In this document: positions 50,824-60,402 of the stretch, in pieces
How the letters are laid out: each line of letters begins with the position of its first letter
How positions within the stretch are numbered: position 1 is the first letter of the stretch
NCBI RefSeq assembly: GCF_006094275.1
Contig: NZ_CP034412.1
Coordinates: 2,666,001-2,730,000, forward strand
DNA: 64,000 nucleotides
Source: Glutamicibacter creatinolyticus
GTDB lineage: Bacteria > Actinomycetota > Actinomycetes > Actinomycetales > Micrococcaceae
Direction: 5' to 3'
Program-made: the position numbers and the translations under genes
Notes under the pieces: model-generated
What the model saw: the letters and a program-made list of their open reading frames with translations, nothing else
What the model was told of the DNA's origin: nothing
Databases searched by the model: none

Positions 50824-51378
50824 TTACTCGGCAGCCGGCAGGACGAAGGCCGCGTCGATCTCGATCTTGACCTTGTCGCTGACCAGCATTCCGCCGGCCT
50901 CCAGGGCGGCGTTCCAGGTGATGCCGAATTCCTTGCGGGAAATGGTTGTGGTGGCGCTGAAGCCGGCCCGGGTCATGCCGAACGGGTCAACGGTCTGGCC
51001 GCCGAACTCCGCCTCCAGCTCAACTTCCTTGGTGACGCCCTTGATGGTCATTTCACCGATCAGGGTGAATTCGTCCCCGCCCTCGGCGCGCAGCGAGCGG
51101 AAGCTCATGACCGGGAAGTTCTCCGCGTCAAAGAAGTCCTCACCCTTTAGGTGGGCGTCGCGGTTCGCATCCTTGGTGCTTACCGAGGCAACCTGGATGG
51201 TCGCCTCAACGGCGGAGTCGGCCAGGGAGTCACCGACGGTCAAGGTGGCGTCGAAGTCAGTGAAGTTGCCGCGGACGCGGGAGATGCCGGCATGGCGAAC
51301 GACGAAGCTGACTTCACTGTGGGCGGCGTCCAGGTTCCAGGTTCCGGTGGTCAGGTCGGTAGCTGCGGCAGTAGTCAA
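50824..51378 (-). CDS. YceI-family lipid-binding protein
   Basis: 184 aa from a TTG at 51378; AAGGAG lies 8 nt upstream and no ATG or GTG fits as well. The YceI barrel is shown by TGTWNLDAAHSEVSFVVRHA, RVRGNFTDFDATL, HLKGEDFFDAENFPVMSFRS and RKEFGITWNAALEAGG. There is no signal peptide, so it is cytoplasmic, as in most actinobacterial YceI proteins. The barrel binds isoprenoid or other long lipids. Role unknown. Confidence 0.9.
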   Translation of the reverse strand: MTTAAATDLTTGTWNLDAAHSEVSFVVRHAGISRVRGNFTDFDATLTVGDSLADSAVEATIQVASVSTKDANRDAHLKGEDFFDAENFPVMSFRSLRAEGGDEFTLIGEMTIKGVTKEVELEAEFGGQTVDPFGMTRAGFSATTTISRKEFGITWNAALEAGGMLVSDKVKIEIDAAFVLPAAE

Positions 51379-51747
51379 AAGGTTGCTCCTTGTGTGTCGT
51401 ATGGGCGGTAGCGCAACGCCAAAAAATGATTGACGCTTCAACTGCTTCGCTCTTAACCATTGCACACCCGATGGTGATGCGTCAACTAATTCGCCACACT
51501 TCGACATATCCCGTAGTGCGTCAGCCGCCTCCGGCTGCCCCAAAGCACCCCGCGCACCGCGGCACTCGACACGGGGCGGACCCGCCGCTATCGTGACGCC
51601 CACGACACAGCTCCCGGTGGCGCACCTCATGCGCGGGGCCGGGAATGGATCGGGAACCCAATGGGTTACAGGATCTACATGCAAACACATGGAAATCGGA
51701 TTCCGAGGGCACCCGCCCGCGGGACACCAACCGAAAGGCAGGACAAG
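51379..51747. other. Divergent intergenic region, probable promoters only
   Basis: 369 nt between the YceI and isochorismatase-like genes. A TTGACG element on the minus strand near 51480-51486 may be part of the YceI promoter. No gene, strong repeat or RNA signature was seen. Confidence 0.45.
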
Positions 51748-52401
51748 ATGACCGAGCTAGCCGGATACCCCAATGACCGCCTGACCCCCGAGAACACAGC
51801 CATCCTGCTGGTCGACCACCAGTCCGGGTTGATCCTCGGCGTACAGGACCACGATCAGCTCGAAGTACGTCGCAACGCCCAGGCCCTGGCCAAGATCGGC
51901 AAGGTCTTCGATGTACCCGTCGTCGCCACCACTTCCGCTCCCACCGGCCCCAACGGTCCGCTGATCCCGGAGCTGACCCGAGAACTGGGTGATGAAACCC
52001 CGATCATTCACCGCACCGGTGAAGTCGACGCCTGGGACGACCCGGCCTTCGAAGAAGCGGTGAAGGCCACCGGGAAGAAGAACCTGGTGATCGCCGGCGT
52101 CATCACCGATGTTTGCCTGATGTTCGCCTCCCTTTCGGCCCGGGCCCGCGGCTACAACGTGCATGCCATCGTTGACGCCTCGGGCACGACCAACAAGCTC
52201 GCCCGGGAAACCTCGCTGCTGCGCCTGCAGCAGGCCGGGGTCACCCTGAACAGCACCGTCGGTGTCATTTCCGAGCTGCTGCGCGACTGGAAGAACCCGG
52301 GCGGTGCGGGCACCGCGGAAACCTTCGCCGAACTGGCCATGCCGTTCTACGGAGCGGTCATCGAAAGCCACACCGCGGCCAGCGGCGGCGAGGAGAAGTA
52401 G
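51748..52401 (+). CDS. Isochorismatase-like cysteine hydrolase (YcaC type)
   Basis: 217 aa from ATG 51748. The catalytic Asp is in ILLVDHQSGL (residue about 25) and the nucleophilic Cys in GVITDVCLMFASLSARARGY. The C-terminal part EELAMPFYGAVIES-like FAELAMPFYG resembles YcaC octameric hydrolases. The natural substrate of YcaC enzymes is not settled. It is followed by a very strong terminator. Confidence 0.87.
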   Translation: MTELAGYPNDRLTPENTAILLVDHQSGLILGVQDHDQLEVRRNAQALAKIGKVFDVPVVATTSAPTGPNGPLIPELTRELGDETPIIHRTGEVDAWDDPAFEEAVKATGKKNLVIAGVITDVCLMFASLSARARGYNVHAIVDASGTTNKLARETSLLRLQQAGVTLNSTVGVISELLRDWKNPGGAGTAETFAELAMPFYGAVIESHTAASGGEEK

Positions 52402-52508
52402 TCTTCCCACGCCGCTCGGTGCCGGGGCGGCGGACAGACCCCGCCGTCCCTGCACCCCTCACCCGTTCCCCCGCATCACATCCTGAGCGCTATCCAGTGC
52501 GGGGGAAC

Positions 52509-52558
52509 GCAAAGAGCACAGGGCCCGCAGAGTAATCTGCGGGCCCTGTGCTCTTTGC
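52509..52558. terminator. Perfect 23-bp hairpin terminator
   Basis: Arms 52509-52531 and 52536-52558 are perfectly complementary around GTAA. It ends with TTTGC on both strands and separates the convergent isochorismatase-like and betaine-binding genes. Confidence 0.82.
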
Positions 52559-52598
52559 TGGGCGCGGATCACCGGCTCCTCGCCGATCCGCGGCCCGG

Positions 52599-53579
52599 TC
52601 AGGGTTCGGTGACCAGGCCTTCCTGGACCATCCATGCGAAGGCCACGTCGGCCGGTTCCCCGCCCTCAACGTCAACCTGGTAGTTCAGGTCCATCAGCAC
52701 CTCATCGGTGAGCAGCGGGGCGATCTGTGCCATCACGTCCGCCACCTGCGGGTACTGCTCATAGAACTCACCGTTAATGACCGGGGCCATGTTGTAGCTG
52801 GGGAAGTACTCCACGTCATCCTCCAACACCGTCAGGTTCAGCGCCTTGATGCGCCCGTCGGTGGTGAAGACCTCGCCAAAGTTGCACGCCCCGTCCGCGG
52901 TGGCCGAGTAGATGGCCCCCACGTCATAGAGCCCGACGTTGGATTCGGGCACGTCGCTGCCGCGCTTGAGCCCGATCGCCTCCAGCATCGGGGTCAGCCC
53001 GTCACGCCGGGAGTTGAACTCGGGGTCCACGCAGAACGTCAGCTCGGACTTGTCCAGGTCCTTGAGCTGGGAGAGCTTGGTGACCCCCAGCTCCTTGGCC
53101 GTCTCTTCATTCATCGCCATGGCGTAGGTGTTGTTCAGCGGCGCCGGAGCACCCCAATAGAGCCCGTTCTTGGCGTCCTCATCACGCACCGCCTTCCACT
53201 GCGCCTCGGCGCCGGGCACCGGCTCCTCGTGGCCCAGGTAGGTCAGCCAGGCGGTGCCGGTGTACTCCCAGACCATGTTGGCCGCGTTGCTCACCAGCAG
53301 TTCACGCGCCGGCTGCGAACCAGGCACGTTGGTCAGGTCGGTGACGTCGAACCCGGCGGTCTGCAGTGCGATGACCGCGATTTTGCCCACGATCAGCTGC
53401 TCGGTGAAGGACTTGGAGGTCACGGTGACCTTCGGCTTCTCCTCGGACAGGCCCGGGATGGGCTGGATCTCGCCGGGGGCGGAGGGCGGCACGGTGCCGG
53501 TGGACGGGGAGAGCCCGCAACCGGTCAGGCCGAGCAGCGCCGCAGCGCCCAGCGCGGTCAGCTTCAGCTTGTTTTTCAC
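52599..53579 (-). CDS. Glycine betaine/choline ABC transporter, substrate-binding lipoprotein
   Basis: 326 aa. Lipobox LTGC places the modified Cys at residue 21. The OpuAC-like fold is evident: VTVTSKSFTEQLIVGKIAVI, NMVWEYTGTAWLTYLG, ATADGACNFGEVFTTDGRIK and the closing VAFAWMVQEGLV. It belongs to the OpuC/ProX branch that binds betaine, choline or carnitine. Last gene of a four-gene operon; 4-nt overlap with the permease. Confidence 0.88.
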   Translation of the reverse strand: MKNKLKLTALGAAALLGLTGCGLSPSTGTVPPSAPGEIQPIPGLSEEKPKVTVTSKSFTEQLIVGKIAVIALQTAGFDVTDLTNVPGSQPARELLVSNAANMVWEYTGTAWLTYLGHEEPVPGAEAQWKAVRDEDAKNGLYWGAPAPLNNTYAMAMNEETAKELGVTKLSQLKDLDKSELTFCVDPEFNSRRDGLTPMLEAIGLKRGSDVPESNVGLYDVGAIYSATADGACNFGEVFTTDGRIKALNLTVLEDDVEYFPSYNMAPVINGEFYEQYPQVADVMAQIAPLLTDEVLMDLNYQVDVEGGEPADVAFAWMVQEGLVTEP

Positions 53580-54304
53580 GACAGTCCTTTCGGTCGAGCC
53601 GCGGTTTCCACCACGCGTCCGATCCAGTCAACGCTCACCGCCAGCAGGGCCACCAAGAGCGAGCCGGCCACCAGCACCGTGTTCAGCGACAGGTTCACCC
53701 CGGTGGTGATCAGGATGCCCAGTCCGCCGCCGTTGATGAACGTGGCCAGGGTGGCGGTACCCACCAGCAGCACCAGGGCGGTGCGGATGCCCGAAAGCAT
53801 CACCGGAACCGCCAGCGGCAGCTCCACCTTGAACAGGACCGCCATCTGGCTCATCCCGATCCCGCGGCCGGCTTCCACCAGCCGCTGGTCGACCTGCTGC
53901 AGGCCGATGATGGTGTTGGACAGGACCGGAAGGATCGCGTAGAGCACCAGCGCCACCACGGCGGTCATCGGCCCGTAGCCGAGCCAGAACGCCAGCAGCA
54001 CCACCAGGCCAATGGCTGGGGCGGCCTGCCCGACGTTGGCGATCGCGCGCACCGTGGGCGCCGCCTTGCGGATGCCGGGACGGGTGAGCAGGATCCCCAG
54101 CGGGATCGCGATGACCAGCACCACCAGGGCGGCGAGCACCGTGATCTGCAGGTGCTCCACCGTGTACCCCCAAATGGTGGACGGGTCCAGCGTCTGGCGT
54201 TCGGTGTCGCTCAGGTCTGCGGTCAGCAGCCAGGCCACCAGCAGCCCGAAGGCCACCAGGATCCCGATCAGCTGGTAGAGCAGTCCACGTCGTTCGGCGG
54301 TCAT
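53576..54304 (-). CDS. Glycine betaine/choline ABC transporter, permease
   Basis: 242 aa with six helices. The EAA-like loop is EAGRGIGMSQMAVLFKVELP (residues about 140-159), a hallmark of OpuC/ProW permeases, followed by VPVMLSGIRTALVLLVGTAT and LATFINGGGLG. It overlaps its neighbours by 4 nt on both sides. Confidence 0.88.
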   Translation of the reverse strand: MTAERRGLLYQLIGILVAFGLLVAWLLTADLSDTERQTLDPSTIWGYTVEHLQITVLAALVVLVIAIPLGILLTRPGIRKAAPTVRAIANVGQAAPAIGLVVLLAFWLGYGPMTAVVALVLYAILPVLSNTIIGLQQVDQRLVEAGRGIGMSQMAVLFKVELPLAVPVMLSGIRTALVLLVGTATLATFINGGGLGILITTGVNLSLNTVLVAGSLLVALLAVSVDWIGRVVETAARPKGLS

Positions 54305-55614
54305 TGGTCCTCACCGTCCTGCAGGGCGACCTGGCTGATCGCCCCGGAGTTCAGGCCCACCGGTGCCTCGTGGTCCGCCCCGGCGGCCGCGTTGGCCGCG
54401 GAGATCGCCTCCATCACCGTCTGCACGGTGATGATTCCGGCGTATGCATCGCGCCGTCCGGTGACGATGGCGGATTCGGTGCTGGAGACCAGCATGGTGT
54501 CCAGCGCGTCGTTTAGGGTCGCCTGCCAGCCCACCGACGGCAGGTTCGGGTCATAGGTGCCCTCGATGATCTGCGCGCGGGAGAGCTGGCGGCGGGTGAG
54601 CCGGCGCAGCGGGCGGCCGCGCGAATCGAGCACCACCGCGTACTTCGCCCCGGCGCCCTGCACCTGGGAGAGCACATCGGAGGCGCGCTGGCCGGGGGTC
54701 GCGGTGACCGCGTCCTCCAGCTCGACCTCGTTCACGCGGGTCAGGGTCAGCTGCTTCAGCCCGGCACCGGAGCCAATGAAGTTCTCCACGAACTCGCTGG
54801 CCGGGTTGGCCAGGATGCGTTCGGGCGAATCGTACTGCTCCAGCTGGGCGCCCTCGTTGAACACGGCGATCCAGTCGCCGAGCTTGACGGCCTCATCGAA
54901 GTCGTGGGTCACGCACACGATGGTCTTTTGCACCTCGGACTGGATGTTCAGCAGCTCATCCTGCAGGCGCTGGCGGGTGATCGGGTCCACGGCGCCGAAC
55001 GGCTCATCCATCAGCAGCACCGGCGGGTCGGCGGCCAGGGCGCGGGCCACGCCCACGCGCTGCTGCTGTCCGCCGGACAGCTCCTTCGGGAAGCGGTCGC
55101 GGTACAGCTCCGGATCCAGGGAAACCAGCTCGAGCAGCTCGTCCACGCGGGCTGCGATCTTCTCCTTGGACCAGCCCAGCATCTTGGGCACCATGCCGAT
55201 GTTGGTGGCCACCGTCATGTGCGGGAACAATCCACCGGCCTGGATCACGTAGCCGATGCGCCGGCGCAGCTCATCACCGTTCATCTTGGTTACGTCATCG
55301 CCGTTGATCACGATCTGCCCGCTGGTCGGCTCGATCAGCCGGTTGATCATCTTCAGGGTCGTGGTCTTGCCACAGCCCGAGGGGCCGACGAACATCACGA
55401 TGGAGCCGGCCGGAATCTCCAGGGTCAGTCCGCCCACCGCGGACTTCTTCTGCCCCGGATAGGTCTTGGTGACTTCCTGCAGCATGATCGAGGCGCCGGT
55501 GACGCCCTCAGCGGCGCCGTTCGCGGCGGTGCTGCCGGTGCGGGCACCGTCCTGGCCTGCGGTCTTGCCGTTAGCGGCCATGTTGTTGTCTTCTCTAGCG
55601 TTGTTCTCAGACAC
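54301..55614 (-). CDS. Glycine betaine/choline ABC transporter, ATPase with CBS domains
   Basis: 437 aa. After a 40-residue low-complexity start, Walker A is GPSGCGKTT (about 77-85), the signature LSGGQQQRVGVARAL and Walker B VLLMDEPFGAVDPITR. The C-terminal third contains a CBS pair (VVLDSRGRPLRRLTRRQLS; DTMLVSSTESAIVTGRRDAY), the region that senses ionic strength in OpuA. It overlaps the upstream permease by 8 nt. Confidence 0.9.
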   Translation of the reverse strand: MSENNAREDNNMAANGKTAGQDGARTGSTAANGAAEGVTGASIMLQEVTKTYPGQKKSAVGGLTLEIPAGSIVMFVGPSGCGKTTTLKMINRLIEPTSGQIVINGDDVTKMNGDELRRRIGYVIQAGGLFPHMTVATNIGMVPKMLGWSKEKIAARVDELLELVSLDPELYRDRFPKELSGGQQQRVGVARALAADPPVLLMDEPFGAVDPITRQRLQDELLNIQSEVQKTIVCVTHDFDEAVKLGDWIAVFNEGAQLEQYDSPERILANPASEFVENFIGSGAGLKQLTLTRVNEVELEDAVTATPGQRASDVLSQVQGAGAKYAVVLDSRGRPLRRLTRRQLSRAQIIEGTYDPNLPSVGWQATLNDALDTMLVSSTESAIVTGRRDAYAGIITVQTVMEAISAANAAAGADHEAPVGLNSGAISQVALQDGEDQ

Positions 55615-56248
55615 GGATACCTCGCGGGGTTGTGAGCCGGCCGATGCCGATCAGGATCAAATCAAGAATCAGGGCCAGGATGACCACTCCCACCACGCCG
55701 ACAACGACGGATTCCAGGGAGTTGGCGCCACCGAGGCGGGAAAGGCCGGAGAAGATCATTCCACCCAGACCCGGGCCGAGCGAATAGGCGGCGATCGCCG
55801 CGACGCCCATGACCATCTGGGCGGAAATCCGGATGCCGGTCAGGATCACCGGCCACGCCATGGGAATCTCAACCTTCAGCAAGGTGCCCAGGCGGGTCAT
55901 TCCGATGCCGCGGGCGGATTCGACCAGGCTGGGTTCAATATTGTTCAGGCCCACGATCGCGTTGCGCAGGATCGGCAGCGCGGCGAAGAAGGTCACCACA
56001 ATGACCGCGGGGGTAACGCCGAAACCGACCGGCACAATCAGCAGGCCGATCAGCGCGAAGGAAGGGATCGTCAAACCAATGGCGCTGATGCCGTTGGCCA
56101 CGCCCGCCAGCGCCTTGCTGCGGTACACCAGCACCGCCAGCACTACGGCAATGACGGTGGCCAGGATCAGGCATTGACCTACCAGCGAGAAGTGTTGCCA
56201 GGAGGCCAACAGTATTTGGCGATATCGCTCGCCAATGAAATCTCCCAC
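55607..56248 (-). CDS. Glycine betaine/choline ABC transporter, second permease
   Basis: 213 aa, first gene of the operon. Six helices with the EAA-like loop ESARGIGMTRLGTLLKVEIP and VILTGIRISAQMVMGVAAIA. It is a paralogue of the 242-aa permease; the two would form a heterodimer as in OpuCB/OpuCD. The complex imports compatible solutes under osmotic stress. Confidence 0.88.
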   Translation of the reverse strand: MGDFIGERYRQILLASWQHFSLVGQCLILATVIAVVLAVLVYRSKALAGVANGISAIGLTIPSFALIGLLIVPVGFGVTPAVIVVTFFAALPILRNAIVGLNNIEPSLVESARGIGMTRLGTLLKVEIPMAWPVILTGIRISAQMVMGVAAIAAYSLGPGLGGMIFSGLSRLGGANSLESVVVGVVGVVILALILDLILIGIGRLTTPRGIRV

Positions 56249-56317
56249 ATCAAAACCTGCTTCACTCTAGTTACGAAAAATGCACCAAATCCGCGGAATT
56301 TCGCGGTCCGGCATCCT

Positions 56318-56330
56318 CTAGCTTAGCTAG
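56318..56330. promoter_or_regulatory. CTAGCT-T-AGCTAG palindrome in the divergent betaine/FAH promoter region
   Basis: A perfect 6-bp inverted repeat with 1-bp centre, with a further GGCTAG 5 bp on. It lies 70 nt upstream of the first permease gene and 131 nt upstream of the FAH gene. A CCGCG/CGCGG pair lies just before it (56291-56307). No regulator gene is adjacent. Confidence 0.45.
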
Positions 56331-56460
56331 TTGGCTAGATCACTTCCAATTGATACACCGGTATTTCTCGTCTGACTTGGGCTTATTAGTTCACTCACGA
56401 ACCACAATAGAAAATGACATCGACTGGCGTGCCGCAGGCCACTTGTAGTGAGATGGGGGC

Positions 56461-57318
56461 ATGAAACTTGCCACCCTTCGCACCCCCGATTTAGCGGCGC
56501 CCACGGCCGCCGCGCTGATCAGCGACCACGGCGCCCAGCTGCTTCCCGGATTCCCGGATGTGCAGCATTTCCTGCGGGCCGAGGAGGAGCGGCGGCAGCA
56601 GGCCCTGGAGCAGGCCCGGGCCAGCCAGCCGCAGCCGCACGCCGGGCTGGTGTACGCCACACTGATCCCCAATCCCTCCAAGGTGCTGTGCATTGGGCTG
56701 AACTACCGCAACCACATCGCCGAGGTCCAGATGGAGGAACCGAAGTACCCCACCATCTTCGCCAAGTTCGCCTCCAGCCTCACCGGCGCCAACGACAGCG
56801 TGGAAATCCCCGGCGAGGACCACCGGGTGGACTACGAGGGTGAGCTGGCGGTGATCATCGGCGCCCCGGGACGGCGGATCCCCGCCGAGCACGCGCACCG
56901 GCACATCGCCGGGTACGCCATCTCCAATGACATCTCCATGCGCGGCTACCAGGGCCGCACCCGGCAGTGGCTGCAGGGCAAGGCCTGGGACGCCTCCACC
57001 CCGGTCGGCCCATGGCTGGTCACGGCCGACGAATTTTCCCCCGGGGCGCGGATCACCACGAAGGTCAACGGGCAGCTGGTTCAGGACGACTCCACCGATG
57101 ACCTGGTCTTCAATGTGGCCGAATTGGTCAGCTACATTTCGGCGATGACCGAACTGCAGCCCGGGGACCTGATCCTGACCGGCACCCCGGCCGGGGTGGC
57201 CGTCTCACGCAAGGACGAAAACGGCCGCCGCCCCTGGCTCAAGGCCGGCGACGTACTGGAAACCAGCATCGAAGGTCTGGGCACCAGCCGGCTGACCTTC
57301 CACCCACAGGAGGACTAG
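56461..57318 (+). CDS. Fumarylacetoacetate hydrolase-family protein
   Basis: 285 aa. The FAH core is complete: VLCIGLNYRNHIAEVQ, PTIFAKFASSLTGAND, DYEGELAVIIG (metal-binding Glu residues), GYAISNDISMRGYQG, WDASTPVGPWLV and GDLILTGTPAGVAVSR. Members hydrolyse or decarboxylate beta-diketo acids in aromatic or sugar-acid breakdown. It is followed at 2 nt by an RraA-like gene, so both act in one pathway, possibly ending in pyruvate. Confidence 0.9.
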   Translation: MKLATLRTPDLAAPTAAALISDHGAQLLPGFPDVQHFLRAEEERRQQALEQARASQPQPHAGLVYATLIPNPSKVLCIGLNYRNHIAEVQMEEPKYPTIFAKFASSLTGANDSVEIPGEDHRVDYEGELAVIIGAPGRRIPAEHAHRHIAGYAISNDISMRGYQGRTRQWLQGKAWDASTPVGPWLVTADEFSPGARITTKVNGQLVQDDSTDDLVFNVAELVSYISAMTELQPGDLILTGTPAGVAVSRKDENGRRPWLKAGDVLETSIEGLGTSRLTFHPQED

Positions 57319-57320
57319 GC

Positions 57321-57818
57321 ATGCACAACACCAACGCTTCGGCACCCCAGGATTTTTCCACCTGCGATCTGTTCGACGACGACGAGACCCTGCAGTCGGT
57401 CTCCACCCAGCTGCGCAACTTCGGCGGGCGGACCAAGTTCAGCGGCCCAATCCGCACCCTGCGCTGCTACCAGGACAACTCCATCCTCAAGCAGATTGTC
57501 GCCACCCCCGGCAACGGGCAGGTGCTGGTGGTTGACGGAGCCGGATCCCTGGACTGCGCACTGCTCGGTGACATGGTCGCCAAGACCGCACTGGAGAACG
57601 GCTGGGCCGGATTGGTCATCCACGGCGCCGTGCGGGACTCGGCGGAACTGGCCACCTTGGACCTGGGAATCAAGGCGCTGGGCACCAACCCGCGCAAGAG
57701 CCAGAAACTGGACTCGGGCTCCCCTGACGTGGAACTGCGCTTCGGTTCGGTGACTTTCCGTCCCGGGCTGATGCTGCACAGCGACGAAGACGGGATCCTT
57801 CTGGACCCGATCGGCTGA
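57321..57818 (+). CDS. RraA-like protein / 4-hydroxy-4-methyl-2-oxoglutarate aldolase type
   Basis: 165 aa, the length of RraA. Key segments are STCDLFDDDETLQSVSTQLR, FSGPIRTLRCYQDNSILKQI, VLVVDGAGSLDCALLGDMVA and GLVIHGAVRDSAELATLDLG. The GDxxA..A and GAVRD motifs with the catalytic Arg and Asp of HMG/CHA aldolases are kept, so an aldolase role is possible; RNase E regulation is known for the E. coli member. Co-transcription with the FAH gene favours a catabolic role. Confidence 0.88.
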   Translation: MHNTNASAPQDFSTCDLFDDDETLQSVSTQLRNFGGRTKFSGPIRTLRCYQDNSILKQIVATPGNGQVLVVDGAGSLDCALLGDMVAKTALENGWAGLVIHGAVRDSAELATLDLGIKALGTNPRKSQKLDSGSPDVELRFGSVTFRPGLMLHSDEDGILLDPIG

Positions 57819-57921
57819 GCCCGCAATAAATGGAGATCCAGGTCACCATGATGGGTTAGTGTATTACCTTGACGCCACCAGCGTCATGAACATCACACTC
57901 GCATCACTGGAGGACCAACAC

Positions 57922-59427
57922 ATGGAAGCCCTCACGACCCTGTTTGGCGACATCTCGTCCGTCATTTGGGGGCCATTTGTCCTGATCCCGCTTCTGCTGC
58001 TCACCGGGCTGTACCTGACGATCCGGCTGGGCCTGATCCAGCTGGTCAAGCTCGGTCCGGCACTGCGCCTGGGGATCATCAAGCGCAAGGACGCCGGTTC
58101 GGAGGGAGACGTCTCCCAGTTCCAGGCTTTGACCACCGCCCTGGCCGCCACCGTGGGCACCGGCAACATCGTCGGGGTGGCCACCGCCATCGGCATCGGC
58201 GGGCCCGGTGCGCTGTTCTGGATGTGGATCACCGGCATCTTCGGCATGGCCTCGAAATACTCGGAGGCCTTCCTGGGTGTGCGCTTCCGCGGCACCGACG
58301 CCGCCGGTGAAAAGTCCGGCGGCCCACAGTACTACCTGCAGCGCGGCATCAAGGGCCCGTTCGGCAAGTTCCTGGCCCTGTTCTTCGCCATCGCCGCGGC
58401 GATCGCCAGCTTCGGCATCGGCAACCTGACCCAGGCCAACTCGATCTCCGCGAACCTGGAGAACTCCTTCCAGGTGCCGCTGTGGGTCACCGGCGCGGTG
58501 CTGACCGTGCTCTCCCTGGCCGTGCTGGTCGGCGGCATCAAGTCCATCGGCCGCATCACCGCCGGGTTCGTCCCGGTGATGATCATCTTCTACGTGGGCG
58601 CCGCCATCTACATCCTGCTGGCCAACCTGGGCCAGATCCCCGCCGCGTTCGCCACCATCTTCACCGACGCGTTCACCGGCACCTCCGCCGTGGGTGGCTT
58701 CGCCGGCTCGGCCATCATCATCGCCGTGCAGTTCGGCGTGGCCCGCGGCATCTTCTCCAATGAGTCGGGCATGGGCTCGGCGGCCATCGCCGCCGCCGCT
58801 GCACAGACCAGCCACCCGGTGCGCCAGGGCCTGGTCTCGATGACCCAGACCTTCATCGACACCATCATCGTGGTCACCTGCACCGGCCTGGTCATCATCA
58901 CCACCGGCACCTGGAACATGATTGACCCGGAGACCGGGGAGCAGATCTCCGCCGCGCTGATGACCGGCCAGGCCTTCACCCACGGCCTGCCTGGCCAGTG
59001 GGGACACTGGATCGTGACCATCGGCCTGGTGATGTTCGCCTTCTCCACCATCCTGGGCTGGTGCTACTACGGTGAACGCCAGATGGAGCGCCTGTTCGGT
59101 CGCGCCCTGGTGATGCCGTTCCGCGTGGTGTTCTCCCTGGTCGTGTTCGTGGGCGCCACCACCGAGCTGGCCGTGGTGTGGAACTTCTCCGACATGATGA
59201 ACGGGCTGATGGCCCTGCCGAACCTGTTGGGTCTGCTGATCCTCTCCGGACTGGTGGCCCGCGAAACCAAGTGGTACCTGAAGAACGACCCGAAGCTGGA
59301 AGCCACCAAGGACCAGATCGAGACGTTCATGGCCGGACGTCCGGGCTGGGATGAGTGGAAGGCCGGCGACGTCATCGGCTCCGCCCATGCCCAGGCCACC
59401 GGCAAGACCGAGGTCCACGAACGCTAA
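57922..59427 (+). CDS. AGCS-family sodium:amino acid (alanine/glycine) symporter
   Basis: 501 aa from ATG 57922, with GGAGG 8 nt upstream; the open frame 21 codons further up is not supported. About eleven helices. AGCS signatures: ALTTALAATVGTGNIVGVAT, ALFWMWITGIFGMASKYSEA, GGPQYYLQRG and NESGMGSAAIAAAAAQTSHP. It takes up alanine or glycine with sodium. It stands about 100 nt downstream of the RraA-like gene and ends before a strong terminator. Confidence 0.93.
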   Translation: MEALTTLFGDISSVIWGPFVLIPLLLLTGLYLTIRLGLIQLVKLGPALRLGIIKRKDAGSEGDVSQFQALTTALAATVGTGNIVGVATAIGIGGPGALFWMWITGIFGMASKYSEAFLGVRFRGTDAAGEKSGGPQYYLQRGIKGPFGKFLALFFAIAAAIASFGIGNLTQANSISANLENSFQVPLWVTGAVLTVLSLAVLVGGIKSIGRITAGFVPVMIIFYVGAAIYILLANLGQIPAAFATIFTDAFTGTSAVGGFAGSAIIIAVQFGVARGIFSNESGMGSAAIAAAAAQTSHPVRQGLVSMTQTFIDTIIVVTCTGLVIITTGTWNMIDPETGEQISAALMTGQAFTHGLPGQWGHWIVTIGLVMFAFSTILGWCYYGERQMERLFGRALVMPFRVVFSLVVFVGATTELAVVWNFSDMMNGLMALPNLLGLLILSGLVARETKWYLKNDPKLEATKDQIETFMAGRPGWDEWKAGDVIGSAHAQATGKTEVHER

Positions 59428-59456
59428 GGGCGGGCGCTGCCAGCTGCCCCTCAGAC

Positions 59457-59491
59457 ACAAGAGCCAGTCCCGTTCAGGGACTGGCTCTTGT
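59457..59491. terminator. Bidirectional terminator hairpin
   Basis: ACAAGAGCCAGTCCC and GGGACTGGCTCTTGT pair perfectly (15 bp) around GTTCA, with T-rich sequence beyond. It separates the AGCS and CoA-ester lyase genes. Confidence 0.85.
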
Positions 59492-59556
59492 ACTTTGTTC
59501 AGGTATTCAACGGCTGTTGCGCCCAAGCCGGCCGGGCGCCGCGAGCAGCTAGGCGG

Positions 59557-60402
59557 CTAGGCGTTCCACAGGCCGTAGGAGTCGGCCAGGTCGGCGATCT
59601 TCTGCGCACGGGCCAGACGCGGCAGGTAGGACCCGTCGCCCACTGCGGCACCGGCGGCGTGCGCCTCCAGCAGCTCCATGGCCCAGGACAGCTCATCGGC
59701 ACTCGGGGCCAGGGCGGCGTTGATGCCATCCACGTGGTCCCGGGAGAGCGAGAGCTTGCCGGTCATGCCCATCGACGCGGTCACCTGGGTTTCCTCGCTG
59801 ACCACCCCGGCGTCGGCCCCGGCCGGGGGTGGGCCGTCGATCGCGCCGGGCAGCTTGCCCACGCGGGAGGCGACGACCAGCTTGCCGCGGGCGTAGGCCA
59901 ACGCCAACGGAGAATCCGAGACACCGGTGTCCTTGCGGAAGTCGTTCACGCCAAAGGCCAGACGGAAGGTGCCGGGGGCCGAGGCGATCGCGGTGGCGTT
60001 TTCGATGCCCAGCGCCGATTCGATCAGCGCCAGCACCGGGGTACCGGCACGCAGGCGCATGGCGCTGAGCGTGACCTGCTCAGGCTTCTCGGTCATGGCC
60101 AGCATGATGCCACGCAGTCCCGGCGCCTCGGAGAGGGCTGCCAGGTCATCGGCCCAGAACTCGGTGTCAATGCCGTTCACGCGCACCCAGGCGGTCATTC
60201 CCGTGGACAGGGCGTTGACCACCGCGTCACGGGCCTCGCCCTTCTTGTCGTCGGGTACGGCGGCTTCCATATCGAAGATGACCGAGTCCGCCTCGCAGGC
60301 CAGGGCCGGCCCGAATTCCTCTGGCTTCGCGGCGTTGACCAACAACCAGGAACGGGAAAGTTTTGCGGGGAGAGCTGCTGCTCGACGATTACGGAATGCC
60401 AT
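59557..60402 (-). CDS. HpcH/HpaI (CitE-like) CoA-ester lyase
   Basis: 281 aa. The TIM-barrel pattern is SRSWLLVNAAKPEEFGPALA, DSVIFDMEAAVPDDKKGEAR (metal-binding Glu/Asp), AWVRVNGIDTEFWADDL, ALIESALGIENATAIA and RLAFGVNDFRKDTG. Such enzymes cleave citramalyl-, malyl- or HMG-type CoA esters. The catalytic partner is not nearby; the gene is divergent from cycA. Substrate unknown. Confidence 0.88.
   Translation of the reverse strand: MAFRNRRAAALPAKLSRSWLLVNAAKPEEFGPALACEADSVIFDMEAAVPDDKKGEARDAVVNALSTGMTAWVRVNGIDTEFWADDLAALSEAPGLRGIMLAMTEKPEQVTLSAMRLRAGTPVLALIESALGIENATAIASAPGTFRLAFGVNDFRKDTGVSDSPLALAYARGKLVVASRVGKLPGAIDGPPPAGADAGVVSEETQVTASMGMTGKLSLSRDHVDGINAALAPSADELSWAMELLEAHAAGAAVGDGSYLPRLARAQKIADLADSYGLWNA

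Noticed and set aside
57904-59526. 540-codon minus-strand open frame
   Set aside because: Shadow opposite the AGCS symporter, with no domain character.
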